Below are positions 25,529 to 34,558 of a stretch of 64,000 bases of DNA, piece by piece. Each line of letters starts with the position of its first letter. The stretch's first letter is position 1. Made by a program: the position numbers and the translations under genes. Location: assembly GCA_039908525.1 (NCBI GenBank), contig JAMOAY010000001.1, forward strand, positions 310,001-374,000, read 5' to 3'. The notes under the pieces were generated by a model. That model was not told the origin of the DNA. It did no database searches and worked only from the letters and a program-made list of their open reading frames with translations. The stretch is from Magnetaquicoccus sp039908525 (GTDB taxonomy: Bacteria; Pseudomonadota; Magnetococcia; Magnetococcales; Magnetaquicoccaceae).

Positions 25529-28500
25529 ATGGCAGAGGAAGATGAAGAACTGTTGGCCATGTTTGTCCAGGAATCCACGGAACACCTGGAAAACATCGAA
25601 CCCAATTTGCTGATTCTGGAAGAGAGGGGCGCCGACACCGACCCGGAGATCATCAACAGCCTGTTCCGGGGGGTCCACTCCATCAAGGGATCCGCCGGTT
25701 TCTTTGGACTGACGGCGATCTCCAAACTGAGCCACACGATGGAAAACCTGCTGGGCAAGGTTCGGGAGAAGGCGATCGAACCCACCTCGGCGGTCTCCGA
25801 CAGCCTGCTCTCCGGTCTGGACAAACTGAAGAACATGGTGCAGGACGTCGTCAACAGCGAAGCGGTGGATGCCTCGGCTGAAGTGGCTGCGATTCAGGCC
25901 ATTCTTGAACAATCCGGCCACGCTGCACCGGCTGCTGCCAAGGCGCCGGTGCCAACCGCCCAGGAGCCCCCTCCCCCACCCGCCGCCGCCAGCGAGGTTG
26001 CAGCGCCTGCTCCGACGGCCAAGCCGGCTGCCAAGCCCAGGGGCAAGGCGGCGGCCGCCGCGAAGGCGCTGCCGGTGCTGCAGGATCCGTTTGTGCTGGA
26101 AAAATACCCCGATGCCGTGGCCGATGCCCTGCGCGAGGAGCACCATTTTTTTGTGGTCTGCCTGGAGATCACCAAGACAGGGGAAGGCGGCGATCAGCAG
26201 ATCAACCGCTTCGGCCAGTTGGTGGAGTCGGTGGGCAAGGTGGTGGACATCCGACCGGCCATGAATGCCGATGGAACCCTGCCGGCCGCCCTCCTGCAGA
26301 ATGTAGACTCCGTGCCGGTATGGTTTCTGATCGCTTCCCTGCTGACCGCCGACCTGCTGCAGGATCTTGTGCAGCTGCCTCCCCAGGCCATTCAGCCTCT
26401 GGAGATCCCAGAGGGGATGCGGAAAAAATCCGAGTCGCAGCTGCCGGCGGTCACCAGCCAACCGATGGCTGTTGTCGCGTTGCCCGCCGCCACCCCTCCC
26501 CCCACCCCGAGTTCCCGACTGCTCAAGCCCCAACCCCAGGCGGCGGCTGGCAAGACGGACGAGAAGGCCAAGTCCACCGGTCAACCGGCGGTGGAGGAGA
26601 CCTTGCGGGTCAGTGTGGCCCTGCTGGACGAGTTGATCAACATGGCGGGGGAGCTGGTTTTGACCCGCAACCAGCTGATTCGTGCCACCGCCGGTTTTGT
26701 GGCCCAGTCCTCTCATCTCGCCTCCCTGGTGCAGAGCATCGACTCGGTCACCAGCCGCATTCACGGCAAGGTGATGCAGGCGCGCATGCAGCCGGTCAAC
26801 GTGGTATTCAACAAATTCCCGCGTATTGTTCGTGATTTGGCCATCAAGTTGGGCAAAAAAATCGACCTGGAGGTGCGGGGCGGTGATGTGGAGTTGGACA
26901 AATCGGTGATCGAGCATCTCTCCGATCCTCTGACCCACATGATTCGCAACGTCGCCGACCACGCCATCGAGATTCCCAAGGACCGTCTGGCGGCCGGCAA
27001 GCCGGAGACGGGTCGGGTGGAGCTGGCGGCCTATCACGAGAACGGCATGGTCAACATCGCGCTGATCGACGACGGGGCGGGCATCGATTCGGAGCGCATC
27101 AAGTCCAAGGCGATCGAGAAGGGGTTGATCACCGAGGCGCGGGGCAGTGAGATGAGCGAGGAGGAGCTGCTCGATCTGATCTTTGCGCCCGGCTTTTCGA
27201 TGGCCAAAAAGGTCTCCGATGTCTCCGGCCGCGGAGTGGGCATGGATGTGGTGCGCACCAACATCGAGCGGTTGCGGGGTACGGTGCATATCAGCTCCAA
27301 GGTGGGCAAGGGGACGCGCATCATCCTGAAGCTGCCGCTGACGCTGGCCATTATTCCCGCCATGATCGTTGCGGCGGGCAAGTTGCGTTTTGCCATTCCC
27401 GAGATCGGTCTGATCGAGATCGTGCGGGTGGCGGAGAGCGATCTGGCCCGGCAGATCCAGATGGTTTGTGATGCCCCGGTGCTCTCTCTGCGCCACTCCC
27501 TGCTGCCCCTGGTGGATCTGGCCAGCACTCTGGGGATCGAGGCACAGGCGAACTGCGGCAGCGACGGTCTGCGCTGGATGGACCGCTGGTTGCAGCAGCA
27601 ACAGGCCGACCACCCCGACGGGGGTGAGGCGCCGCCCACTCCCCCCCCACAAAGACGCCGGCGTCCTGGCCAATCGATCAGCCATTACAGCCAGGCCATC
27701 TATGTCATGGTGATCAGCGTCAGTGGCAACAAGTTTGGTCTGGTGGTGGACGACGTGCTGGACAGCGAAGAGATCGTGGTGAAACCCTTGCCCTCCTACG
27801 CCAAGGATACCACCTGTTTTTCGGCGGTGACCATTCTGGGGGATGGCAGCGTTGCCTCGATCATCGACTATTCCGGCATCGTCGACAAGGCCCGGATCAA
27901 CTTCAGCAGTCTGGAGGCCGCCACGGCCGATCTGGAGGATGTGATCCGCGCCTCGTTGCGGGAGAAGCAGAACATCATTCTCCTGGAGACCCACAGTGGA
28001 CTGGTCATGGGCATTGTCAACAACATGGTCAGCCGGGTGGAGATCATTCAGAAAAACAAATGTCGGATGGAGACCGTCAACCATCAATCCTACATGCATT
28101 ACAACCATGTCACCTTCCACAGCATCCATCCCGACCATATTCTGAATCTGGAGGGAGATGGGTTTGTCAGCGAACCGGGGGAGGATGGGGAGACCTTCTG
28201 CATGGTGGTTCCGGCCGTCTCCGGCCTGCAGGTGGGTCTGGTCTTTTCGCGGATCGTGGACACCATGGAGGCCTACATCGACCTGGACACCCATGTGATC
28301 CAGGCCGACGGTCTGTTCGGCACGGCCCGGATCGATGGCCGTCTGGTGTTGTTTCCCGATCTGAATCGGCTGTTCCAATTGGCCGGCATTCTGCCGGCGG
28401 GCAGTGAACCGGAGTTTGACTATGGCGGGCTGAAGGCCCTGGTGGTGGATGACACGCCGTTCCTGCGCATTGTCACGGCCACCTATCTCTCCCAGGCCGG

Positions 28501-28786
28501 CATGCTGGTGGATCAGGCGGAAGATGGCATGGAGGCGTTGAAACGTTTGAAGACGGTTCCGTACGATCTGGTGGTGACGGATGTCAACATGCCGGTCATG
28601 GATGGTCTGGAGTTGGCCAAGGAGATCCCCGGCACCCGGAATGCCGAAACGCCGATCGTCGCCACCACGTCGTTCATCTCCACCGACCTGGTCGGTCGCT
28701 GCGTGCGGGCAGGCATGGTCGGTTGTGTCCCTTCGACGGACAAATTCCGTCTGCTGAGCATGTTGGCAACCTTGAAACGGGTCTGA
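25529..28786 (+). CDS. cheA: CheA-type histidine kinase with C-terminal receiver domain (hybrid)
   Basis: 1085 aa. The HPt domain is at 1-105 with phospho-His50 (VHSIKGSAG). An Ala/Pro linker is at about 130-185, then a second conserved globular part at about 190-300. The dimerisation helices (VSVALLDELINMAGELVLTRNQL) are near 370. The ATPase domain has HMIRNVADHAIE, DDGAGID and SGRGVGMDVV. A CheW-like P5 (KLRFAIPEIGLIEIVRV, GNKFGLVVDDVLDSEEIVVK) carries a polar insertion, and a second CheW-like segment (IILLETHSGLVMGIVNNMVSRVEII) follows. The C-terminal REC has Asp1018 (VVTDVNMPVMDG), but the usual Lys near its end is not seen (GCVPST). This looks like the central kinase of the cluster MCP, CheA, CheW, CheB, CheR, CheY. 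Confidence 0.93.
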   Translation: MAEEDEELLAMFVQESTEHLENIEPNLLILEERGADTDPEIINSLFRGVHSIKGSAGFFGLTAISKLSHTMENLLGKVREKAIEPTSAVSDSLLSGLDKLKNMVQDVVNSEAVDASAEVAAIQAILEQSGHAAPAAAKAPVPTAQEPPPPPAAASEVAAPAPTAKPAAKPRGKAAAAAKALPVLQDPFVLEKYPDAVADALREEHHFFVVCLEITKTGEGGDQQINRFGQLVESVGKVVDIRPAMNADGTLPAALLQNVDSVPVWFLIASLLTADLLQDLVQLPPQAIQPLEIPEGMRKKSESQLPAVTSQPMAVVALPAATPPPTPSSRLLKPQPQAAAGKTDEKAKSTGQPAVEETLRVSVALLDELINMAGELVLTRNQLIRATAGFVAQSSHLASLVQSIDSVTSRIHGKVMQARMQPVNVVFNKFPRIVRDLAIKLGKKIDLEVRGGDVELDKSVIEHLSDPLTHMIRNVADHAIEIPKDRLAAGKPETGRVELAAYHENGMVNIALIDDGAGIDSERIKSKAIEKGLITEARGSEMSEEELLDLIFAPGFSMAKKVSDVSGRGVGMDVVRTNIERLRGTVHISSKVGKGTRIILKLPLTLAIIPAMIVAAGKLRFAIPEIGLIEIVRVAESDLARQIQMVCDAPVLSLRHSLLPLVDLASTLGIEAQANCGSDGLRWMDRWLQQQQADHPDGGEAPPTPPPQRRRRPGQSISHYSQAIYVMVISVSGNKFGLVVDDVLDSEEIVVKPLPSYAKDTTCFSAVTILGDGSVASIIDYSGIVDKARINFSSLEAATADLEDVIRASLREKQNIILLETHSGLVMGIVNNMVSRVEIIQKNKCRMETVNHQSYMHYNHVTFHSIHPDHILNLEGDGFVSEPGEDGETFCMVVPAVSGLQVGLVFSRIVDTMEAYIDLDTHVIQADGLFGTARIDGRLVLFPDLNRLFQLAGILPAGSEPEFDYGGLKALVVDDTPFLRIVTATYLSQAGMLVDQAEDGMEALKRLKTVPYDLVVTDVNMPVMDGLELAKEIPGTRNAETPIVATTSFISTDLVGRCVRAGMVGCVPSTDKFRLLSMLATLKRV

Positions 28787-28854
28787 GCCATCGTCTGCAA
28801 CAAAGGCGATGGTTTGGCTCTTGGCGTGAGTCCCTTTTGGCGGAGTAGCAACCG

Positions 28855-29403
28855 ATGCTGGTCAGCACATTTCATTTGGGCACCATCTATATCGGGGTGG
28901 ATATTCTGTTGGTCCGGGAGATCAACCGTTCGATGGAGTATACCCCCATTCCGGGGGCCCCGAATTATATCCGGGGCATGTTGAACATTCGCGGTCGGAT
29001 CATCACTCTGTTTGACCTGAAAAAGCGCTTTTCGTGGTCGCAGGAGGAGCGCAAGAGGCTGGAGGGCACCGCCAAGGGGGAGTCGGTGGAGCGGAAACAG
29101 TATAATGTCATCATGAAGACCCACCATGAGGTGATGCGCATCAGTCGCCGCCTGGCCGATACCCAGTGCACCTGGGAAGACCCGGTGGGCCTGGTGGTGG
29201 ACCGTCTGGGGGATGTGCGCAATGTCTCTGACGACCATATCCTGCCCCCGCCGGCCAATCTCAAGGGGATCTCTGCCCCGTTCATCCGCGGTGTGGTGCG
29301 GGTGGAAAAGGAGTTGCTGGTCATCCTCAATGTTGCCAAGATCTTTGGCACAGATGGCACATCCGCCGAGGCAACGACGGATGTGGCGCTGCGTGCACAC
29401 TGA
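28855..29403 (+). CDS. cheW: CheW-type coupling protein
   Basis: 182 aa; GGAG about ten bases before the ATG. CheW fold: FHLGTIYIGVDILLVREINRSMEYTPIPGAPNYIRGMLNIRGRIITLFDLKKRF, then PVGLVVDRLGDVRNVSDDHILPPP and FIRGVVRVEKELLVILNVAKIF. About 35 extra residues (SQEERKRLEGTAKGES and on) sit between the two subdomains. It should bridge receptors to the hybrid CheA encoded just upstream. Confidence 0.9.
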   Translation: MLVSTFHLGTIYIGVDILLVREINRSMEYTPIPGAPNYIRGMLNIRGRIITLFDLKKRFSWSQEERKRLEGTAKGESVERKQYNVIMKTHHEVMRISRRLADTQCTWEDPVGLVVDRLGDVRNVSDDHILPPPANLKGISAPFIRGVVRVEKELLVILNVAKIFGTDGTSAEATTDVALRAH

Positions 29404-29424
29404 TCACCACAGCTGGAAAAATCC

Positions 29425-30636
29425 ATGATCAACCGTTCCCTGAAGGTATTGGTGGTCGATGACACCACGACCTACCGTATGATCGTTCGCAAGGCGGCAG
29501 AAGCCATTGCCGGCGTAGAGGTGGTGGATTTTGCCGCCAATGGTCGCATTGCCATGGACAAGTTGAGCCGCATGGCGGTCGATGTGGTGCTGCTGGATGT
29601 GGAGATGCCGGAGATGGACGGTCTGACCACCTTGCGGCACATCACCGAGCAGTATCCCAAGATTTCCGTTGTCATGGTCAGCGGAGCCTCCCATGCCAAC
29701 GCCAACATTGTGGTCGAGTGTCTCAACGCCGGGGCGTTCGATTTTGTCACCAAACCTCTGGAAAGCGACATTGATCACTCACGGGGGGAGTTGATCAGCA
29801 GTCTGAAACCGATCCTGTCGGTCCTGGCCAAGCAGGGGAGAGGGGCGGCGGCGGCACCTGCCAGGAGGGGGGTAGGGCCACCCGCCCAGGAGAGCGGCCA
29901 CACCAGGGAGAGCGCCACGAGTGCGGTCTGGCAACCGGTCTCGGTGGTCGGTCAGGCCCCGGCCCCGCCGGCGGGCGGCGCTGCCTCTCCCAACCGCAGC
30001 GGGACGGTGGTGGCGGCCCGTTCCCAGCCGACCACCACCCCCACCGCCACCTCCTGGAACCAGAAACCGGGCATGGTGCTGATCGGCGCCTCCACCGGGG
30101 GTCCGGCGGCGCTGACCCAGGTATTGAACGGCATCGGTCCGGCCCTGCCGATTCCCATGTTGATTGTCCAGCATATGCCGCCGATGTTCACCACCTCCCT
30201 GGCGGCGCAACTGAGCCGCACCACGGGCCATGCGGTACAAGAAGCGGCGCAGGATCAGGAGGTGCGGCCGGGCAAGGTGTTGCTGGCGCCGGGTGGACGC
30301 CATCTGTCGGTCAAACGGTATGGCACGGCGCTGCGGGCGGTCTTGAACGACGGTCCCAAGGTCAACGGCTGTCGCCCGGCGGTTGATGTGCTGTTTCTGT
30401 CGGTCATGGCCTCTTTTGCCGATCCGATTCTGGCCGTCATTTTGACCGGCATGGGCACCGACGGGGCCAACGGGGTGAAAGGTTTGAAAAGGATGGAAAA
30501 AACCTATTGCCTTACCCAGTCCCGCGAGAGCTGTGTGGTCTACGGGATGCCCCGGGCGGTGGTGGAGATGGGGCTGTCGGACGCTGCGATCCCTCTGACG
30601 CAGATAGGCAATAAAATTTCTGAACTGTGTCGATGA
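29425..30636 (+). CDS. cheB: CheB, chemoreceptor methylesterase
   Basis: 403 aa. N-terminal receiver (VLVVDDTTTYRMIV, Asp in VLLDVEMPEMDG, Lys in FVTKPLE). A Pro/Ala/Thr linker of about 80 residues follows, then the esterase domain with Ser in GASTGG, His in VQHMPPMFT and Asp in TGMGTDGANG. It removes methyl groups from, and deamidates, receptors when phosphorylated by CheA. The stop overlaps a possible upstream start of cheR (ATGA). Confidence 0.95.
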   Translation: MINRSLKVLVVDDTTTYRMIVRKAAEAIAGVEVVDFAANGRIAMDKLSRMAVDVVLLDVEMPEMDGLTTLRHITEQYPKISVVMVSGASHANANIVVECLNAGAFDFVTKPLESDIDHSRGELISSLKPILSVLAKQGRGAAAAPARRGVGPPAQESGHTRESATSAVWQPVSVVGQAPAPPAGGAASPNRSGTVVAARSQPTTTPTATSWNQKPGMVLIGASTGGPAALTQVLNGIGPALPIPMLIVQHMPPMFTTSLAAQLSRTTGHAVQEAAQDQEVRPGKVLLAPGGRHLSVKRYGTALRAVLNDGPKVNGCRPAVDVLFLSVMASFADPILAVILTGMGTDGANGVKGLKRMEKTYCLTQSRESCVVYGMPRAVVEMGLSDAAIPLTQIGNKISELCR

Positions 30637-30650
30637 CGGAGGGAGACACG

Positions 30651-31484
30651 ATGGCGATTTCTGCGGAAGAGTTGCAGCAGGTTCGGCAGTTCATGCACGA
30701 CTACAGTGGCATCGACCTTCTGCCCGGCAAGGCCTATCTGGTGGAGAGTCGGCTGGCTCCTCTGTTGGCACAGAACGGTCTGCAAAGTTTCACCCAACTG
30801 TGCGACAAACTGGCGCAGGCAGACAAGGGACTCTCTCTGCAGGTGGTCGATGCGCTGACCACCCACGAGACCCTCTGGTTCCGGGATGATTCGTTTTTTG
30901 AGGCGCTGGCGGAGGAGATTCTGCCGCGGTTGGTGGCCAAGGCCCGGCGTCAGCAGAAGGTGCGCATCTGGTCGGCCGCCACCGCCACCGGGCAGGAGGC
31001 CTATTCGGTGGCCATGTTGCTGGACCATGTGGGCCGCAAGCAGGATCCCTCTTTTGATTTCAAATCGTTTGTCATTCTGGGCACCGACATCTCCCCCGCA
31101 TCCCTGGCCATCGCCCGTCAGGGGCAATACAACCGCCTGGCCATGGCCCGCGGCATGCGCTCCCTGTTTCTGGAGCGTTATTTCACCCAGCAGGGTGAAC
31201 TTTATACGGTGATCCCTGCCATTCGACAGGCCGTTCAGTTCAGGCCCCACAATCTGAAAATGGGCATGGTGGGCTGTGAGCCGTTCGATCTGATTCTGTG
31301 TCGCAACGTGTTGATCTATTTCACAGACGCCCTGAAGCAGCAGATCTGCAGCCAGATGTGTGCGGCTTTGGCATCCCCCGATGGTTATTTTGCCATCGGC
31401 TCGGCCGAGTCGTTGCGGGACATGCGCACCGGTCTTGTGCCGGTGCCGGTCGGGCGGGCCGTTCTGTACCGGGCTGCCCGCTGA
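30651..31484 (+). CDS. cheR: CheR-type chemoreceptor methyltransferase (first)
   Basis: 277 aa from ATG 30651, with GGAGGGAGA at ideal distance; an earlier in-frame ATG at 30633 overlaps the cheB stop. CheR layout: small N-terminal helical domain (LLPGKAYLVESRLAPLL), TTHETLWFRD, SAM-binding RIWSAATATGQEAYSVAMLL, ILGTDISPASLAIARQGQYNRLAMARGM and FDLILCRNVLIYF. TTHETLWF replaces the more common TTN-type motif. No TPR or pentapeptide-binding extension is obvious. It belongs to the first cluster. Confidence 0.93.
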   Translation: MAISAEELQQVRQFMHDYSGIDLLPGKAYLVESRLAPLLAQNGLQSFTQLCDKLAQADKGLSLQVVDALTTHETLWFRDDSFFEALAEEILPRLVAKARRQQKVRIWSAATATGQEAYSVAMLLDHVGRKQDPSFDFKSFVILGTDISPASLAIARQGQYNRLAMARGMRSLFLERYFTQQGELYTVIPAIRQAVQFRPHNLKMGMVGCEPFDLILCRNVLIYFTDALKQQICSQMCAALASPDGYFAIGSAESLRDMRTGLVPVPVGRAVLYRAAR

Positions 31485-31680
31485 ACCGCATCCCTCTGTC
31501 CGGGGGGCGTCGAACCATTGGATTCCTGACAGATTGCGGGTTCAGGGAGCCATCCCCTATTTCCTCTCTTGACTTGTCGGGTAAAAAAAGTCACCCTGAG
31601 GCGGTTTTGGAGGGGGGGGCAGGGTTTCCGTCTCTCTTCTGGGATGTGTACACTTCTACAACGGTTGCAAGGGGAAAACG

Positions 31681-32058
31681 ATGCGTGTATTGATTGTTGA
31701 CGACTCCAGTGTCATGCGCAAAATTGTGGCCCGTGGGCTGCGCCAGGCAGAGTTCCAGATCGACGAGATCCTGGAGGCGGGCAACGGACAGGAGGGACTG
31801 GACGTACTGAACCGGACCACGGGTGGGGTGGATCTGATCCTCTCGGACTGGAACATGCCGGTCATGGACGGTTTGACTTTTGTCAAATCGGTGCGTGAAG
31901 GGGCGCCGTCGATGAACCGTATCCCCATCGTCATGGTCACCACCGAAGGAGGCGAAAGCAAGGTGGAGGCCGCTGATGCCGCCGGCGCCAATGGCCATAT
32001 CAAAAAACCATTCACCCCGGAGATGCTGAAAGAGGTGCTGGGCAAATTCATGAAGTAG
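31681..32058 (+). CDS. cheY: CheY-type response regulator
   Basis: 125 aa; AAGGGG seven bases before the ATG. A single receiver domain: MRVLIVDDSSVMRKIV, phospho-Asp in ILSDWNMPVMDGL, TTEGG with the switch Thr, and KKPFTPEML with the conserved Lys. It is the likely output of the hybrid CheA in this cluster, and the natural substrate for the CheC/CheX-like phosphatase encoded 82 bases downstream. Confidence 0.95.
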   Translation: MRVLIVDDSSVMRKIVARGLRQAEFQIDEILEAGNGQEGLDVLNRTTGGVDLILSDWNMPVMDGLTFVKSVREGAPSMNRIPIVMVTTEGGESKVEAADAAGANGHIKKPFTPEMLKEVLGKFMK

Positions 32059-32140
32059 CATCCGGCGCCAGCGGCTCCGTCTGCTGTGCCATTGACTGGC
32101 CGACAGGGCATACCGAACACTTAAACCGGGCAAACACTGT

Positions 32141-33304
32141 ATGGAAATCCCCAATCAGATCGCCAAGAAAGCCAGGCCGTTCTTCCTGAGTTTTTTTCAG
32201 GCGTTGTCCGACGACATGAACACTCTCATCAACGCGCCGGTGGAGTGCACCCTCACGGACATCGCTCTGCGGCGTGGTGAGGAGGATCTGGGGGAGCTGT
32301 TCGAGGCGGAGAACAGCGTGGCCTACACCCTGGAGGATGGTCTGCACACGGGCCATCTGCACATGGTGATGGATGACGTGGCGGCCATTGGTCTGTCGGG
32401 ACTGATGATGATGTTGCCGCAGGCGGTGGTACAGAAAAGCGTCAAGACACGCGAATACACGGATGAGATTCGCGAGGGTTTCCACGAGGTGGCCAACCAG
32501 ATCATGGGCAGTCTGAACGCCCGTGTGGAAAAAAAGATGGAGGGTGGCCACCTGTTTCTGGAGGGAGCCGAGCAGGTACAGGCCAGCCACTGGCCGGATT
32601 CCGTGGACCCGACGGTCACCTATCTGGACATCGGCATGGAGGCCACGGTCTCCAACTTTCGCAGTGCGCCGGTGCATTGGTTGATCTCCCGGGGGTTGGC
32701 CAATGCCCTGTTGCAGCTGGACATACCGGGTTCCCCGGAAGAGCTGGCCGCCGAGGCGGCGCGCCTGAAGGCCGCCGAACCGGTCGAGGAGGCCGTCGAA
32801 CCGCCGGCGGTCGAGGATTTTGAGTTCAATGCCGACGCCCAGGAGTTTCTGGCCCGCTGTGCCGCGCACGAACTGCCTCCCCCCGCCGAACCGGGTAGCT
32901 TGCGGGTGGTGATGACTTGGCCCCCGTTCACCCTGAATGAACAGGCGGAGGTGATCCGCGCGGTGACTGCCGTCTTCCAGGATGGGCACCGCTATGTCGG
33001 GGTGGAAAGGGAGGGCGTCTTGTTGCGGGTTGTCAGCCCGGGCGACTTGCGCCGGATCATGGGGGCGTTCTACAACTCCAAGGCCGCCACACCTCGGGAA
33101 AAGGCCCTGCTGCAGCTCCCCCTCGGCAAAATCAACGAGCAACAACAGCTGATCACCATCTCCCCGCAGGGAAGCATCGACCAGGCCACTGACCTGCTCA
33201 AAGCCCACAATCTGCATGTCCTGCCTGTCGTCAACGACAGCGGCGTGTTGCGCGGCTTCGTGCCCGCTCACGCCCTGCTCCAGTATTTCCGCAAGAGGGT
33301 CTGA
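32141..33304 (+). CDS. CheC/CheX-like domain fused to a CBS pair
   Basis: 387 aa. Residues 1-200 resemble the CheC/CheX/FliY phosphatase fold: LEDGLHTGHLHMVMDDVAAIGLSGLMMMLP, followed by the signature DEIREGFHEVANQIMG with Glu116 and Asn119 spaced as in the CheC catalytic ExxN motif. After an acidic linker (about 205-240), residues about 245-385 form two CBS motifs (AEVIRAVTAVFQDGHRYVGVEREGVLLRVVSPGDLRRIM and GSIDQATDLLKAHNLHVLPVVNDSGVLRGFVPAHALLQYF). CBS pairs bind adenosine nucleotides or related ligands. The inferred role is CheY-P dephosphorylation tuned by nucleotide state. I know of no standard family with this fusion. Confidence 0.7.
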   Translation: MEIPNQIAKKARPFFLSFFQALSDDMNTLINAPVECTLTDIALRRGEEDLGELFEAENSVAYTLEDGLHTGHLHMVMDDVAAIGLSGLMMMLPQAVVQKSVKTREYTDEIREGFHEVANQIMGSLNARVEKKMEGGHLFLEGAEQVQASHWPDSVDPTVTYLDIGMEATVSNFRSAPVHWLISRGLANALLQLDIPGSPEELAAEAARLKAAEPVEEAVEPPAVEDFEFNADAQEFLARCAAHELPPPAEPGSLRVVMTWPPFTLNEQAEVIRAVTAVFQDGHRYVGVEREGVLLRVVSPGDLRRIMGAFYNSKAATPREKALLQLPLGKINEQQQLITISPQGSIDQATDLLKAHNLHVLPVVNDSGVLRGFVPAHALLQYFRKRV

Positions 33305-33325
33305 AGAGCGGGATGACAGCGTGCG

Positions 33326-34192
33326 CTATTTTTGCAGCTGGTAAATCGTCGGCGCAACCGCAGACACCGGAACCTGCAGCTTGTTCAGGGTTTCGGAGTG
33401 GCCGATAAAAAGATACCCGCCGGGGATCAGGTGGCGGCACAGCTTGTTGACAATCTTTTCTGCCGTCGGTCGATCAAAATAGATCAGGCAGTTCCGGCAG
33501 AAGATGATATCCATCGGCTGGGCAATGCGGTACTCGCTGTCCATGAAATTCAGATGCTGAAAGCGTACCATCTCGCGGATTTCCGGGGTCATGCGCACCC
33601 TGGGCTGGGCGCGGTCTTTGCTCCTCAGCATGTATTTATGCTTGAGGGGCAGAGGCACCGGGTCGGCCTTCTCCATGTCGTAGACGGCATTTTCCGCATG
33701 CTGCAACGCGCGGGTTGACAGATCGGTGCCCAGGATCTGTGCCTTGAAGCCGCTGTTGCGCAGGGCAAACTCCTTGAGGACCATGGCCATGGTGTAGGGC
33801 TCTTCGCCGGTGGAACAGGGGGCGCTCCAGATGCGGAACGGCCGGCTGCTCCCGGCACCCGCTCCCTGCATCAGGTCGGGCAGGGCCGTGTCCGTCATAT
33901 AGGTAAAATGGTTGGGCTCGCGGAAAAAATCGGTCTTGTTGGTGGTGACGATATCCAGGAAGTGGATCAACTCCTGGGTCGTATCCTGGGGATCCAGGAC
34001 CCAGTCCACATACTCGGTGAAGGAGTGCAGTTTCAGCAGGCGCAGACGTTTCTGGATCCGTGCCGTCAGCATGGACTTCTTGGACAGGGGCATCTGGATG
34101 CCGCTGGTGGCCTCGATGAACTGACTCAGACGCTGGAAGTCCTTGTCAGACAGGGTTATCTTCTCGGATGACTGCGTGTCGGTGGCATTCAT
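33326..34192 (-). CDS. cheR: CheR chemoreceptor methyltransferase (second)
   Basis: 288 aa from ATG 34192 (an earlier in-frame start adds only unlikely sequence). Classic CheR: LSDKDFQRLSQFIEATSGIQMPLSKKSMLTARIQKRLR, VTTNKTDFFREPNHF, SAPCSTGEEPYTMAMVL, ILGTDLSTRALQHAENAVYDM and DIIFCRNCLIYFD. It is closer to canonical CheR than the copy at 30651. It stands alone on the minus strand between the CBS fusion and the His-less kinase. It may pair with the CheD and CheB encoded to its right. Confidence 0.93.
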   Translation of the reverse strand: MNATDTQSSEKITLSDKDFQRLSQFIEATSGIQMPLSKKSMLTARIQKRLRLLKLHSFTEYVDWVLDPQDTTQELIHFLDIVTTNKTDFFREPNHFTYMTDTALPDLMQGAGAGSSRPFRIWSAPCSTGEEPYTMAMVLKEFALRNSGFKAQILGTDLSTRALQHAENAVYDMEKADPVPLPLKHKYMLRSKDRAQPRVRMTPEIREMVRFQHLNFMDSEYRIAQPMDIIFCRNCLIYFDRPTAEKIVNKLCRHLIPGGYLFIGHSETLNKLQVPVSAVAPTIYQLQK

Positions 34193-34558
34193 GGGTTGCA
34201 ACGCTCGCTGGACTGGGTTGACGGCACGCCCGCACCCCCTGAGGCTGGGAGTGCCGCAGAAGCCGGCAGGCGGCCAGGGGTGCCCTCTTCCACACACCCG
34301 TGGCCGAGAAAATGACCTTCCCCGGCCAAAAAGTCAACGGAAAAAACCGCCCGATACGGGCGACGTGGTACGCTGATCATCGTCTGGACCGCAACGGGGG
34401 CTTTGCCCCTGGACCCCACCAGGGGGATAATCCCCCTGGACCCATAACAGTTTAAAAAACTGTCCGAGGGATGCACAGACGGGGTGGCGGTTCACCACAA
34501 TTGGGTTTAGAATGAAGGGGAAAGTGCGGGTGTCTCGACAGGCAGGAGGAGCGGGTTC
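34193..34558. other. Divergent intergenic region between cheR and the kinase-like gene
   Basis: 366 bases without a convincing gene. It holds hairpin repeat copy 3 and presumably the promoters of both flanking genes. I could not pick out a clear -35/-10 pair. An AGGAGGAG site precedes the GTG/GCT start region of the kinase-like gene. Confidence 0.5.
34393..34443. repeat. Modular GC-rich hairpin repeat, copy 3
   Basis: Two modules: GGGGCTTTGCCCC, then CCAGGGGGATAATCCCCCTGG with a GGACCCCA link. It sits between divergent genes, so it cannot be a terminator of both neighbours. Confidence 0.85.
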
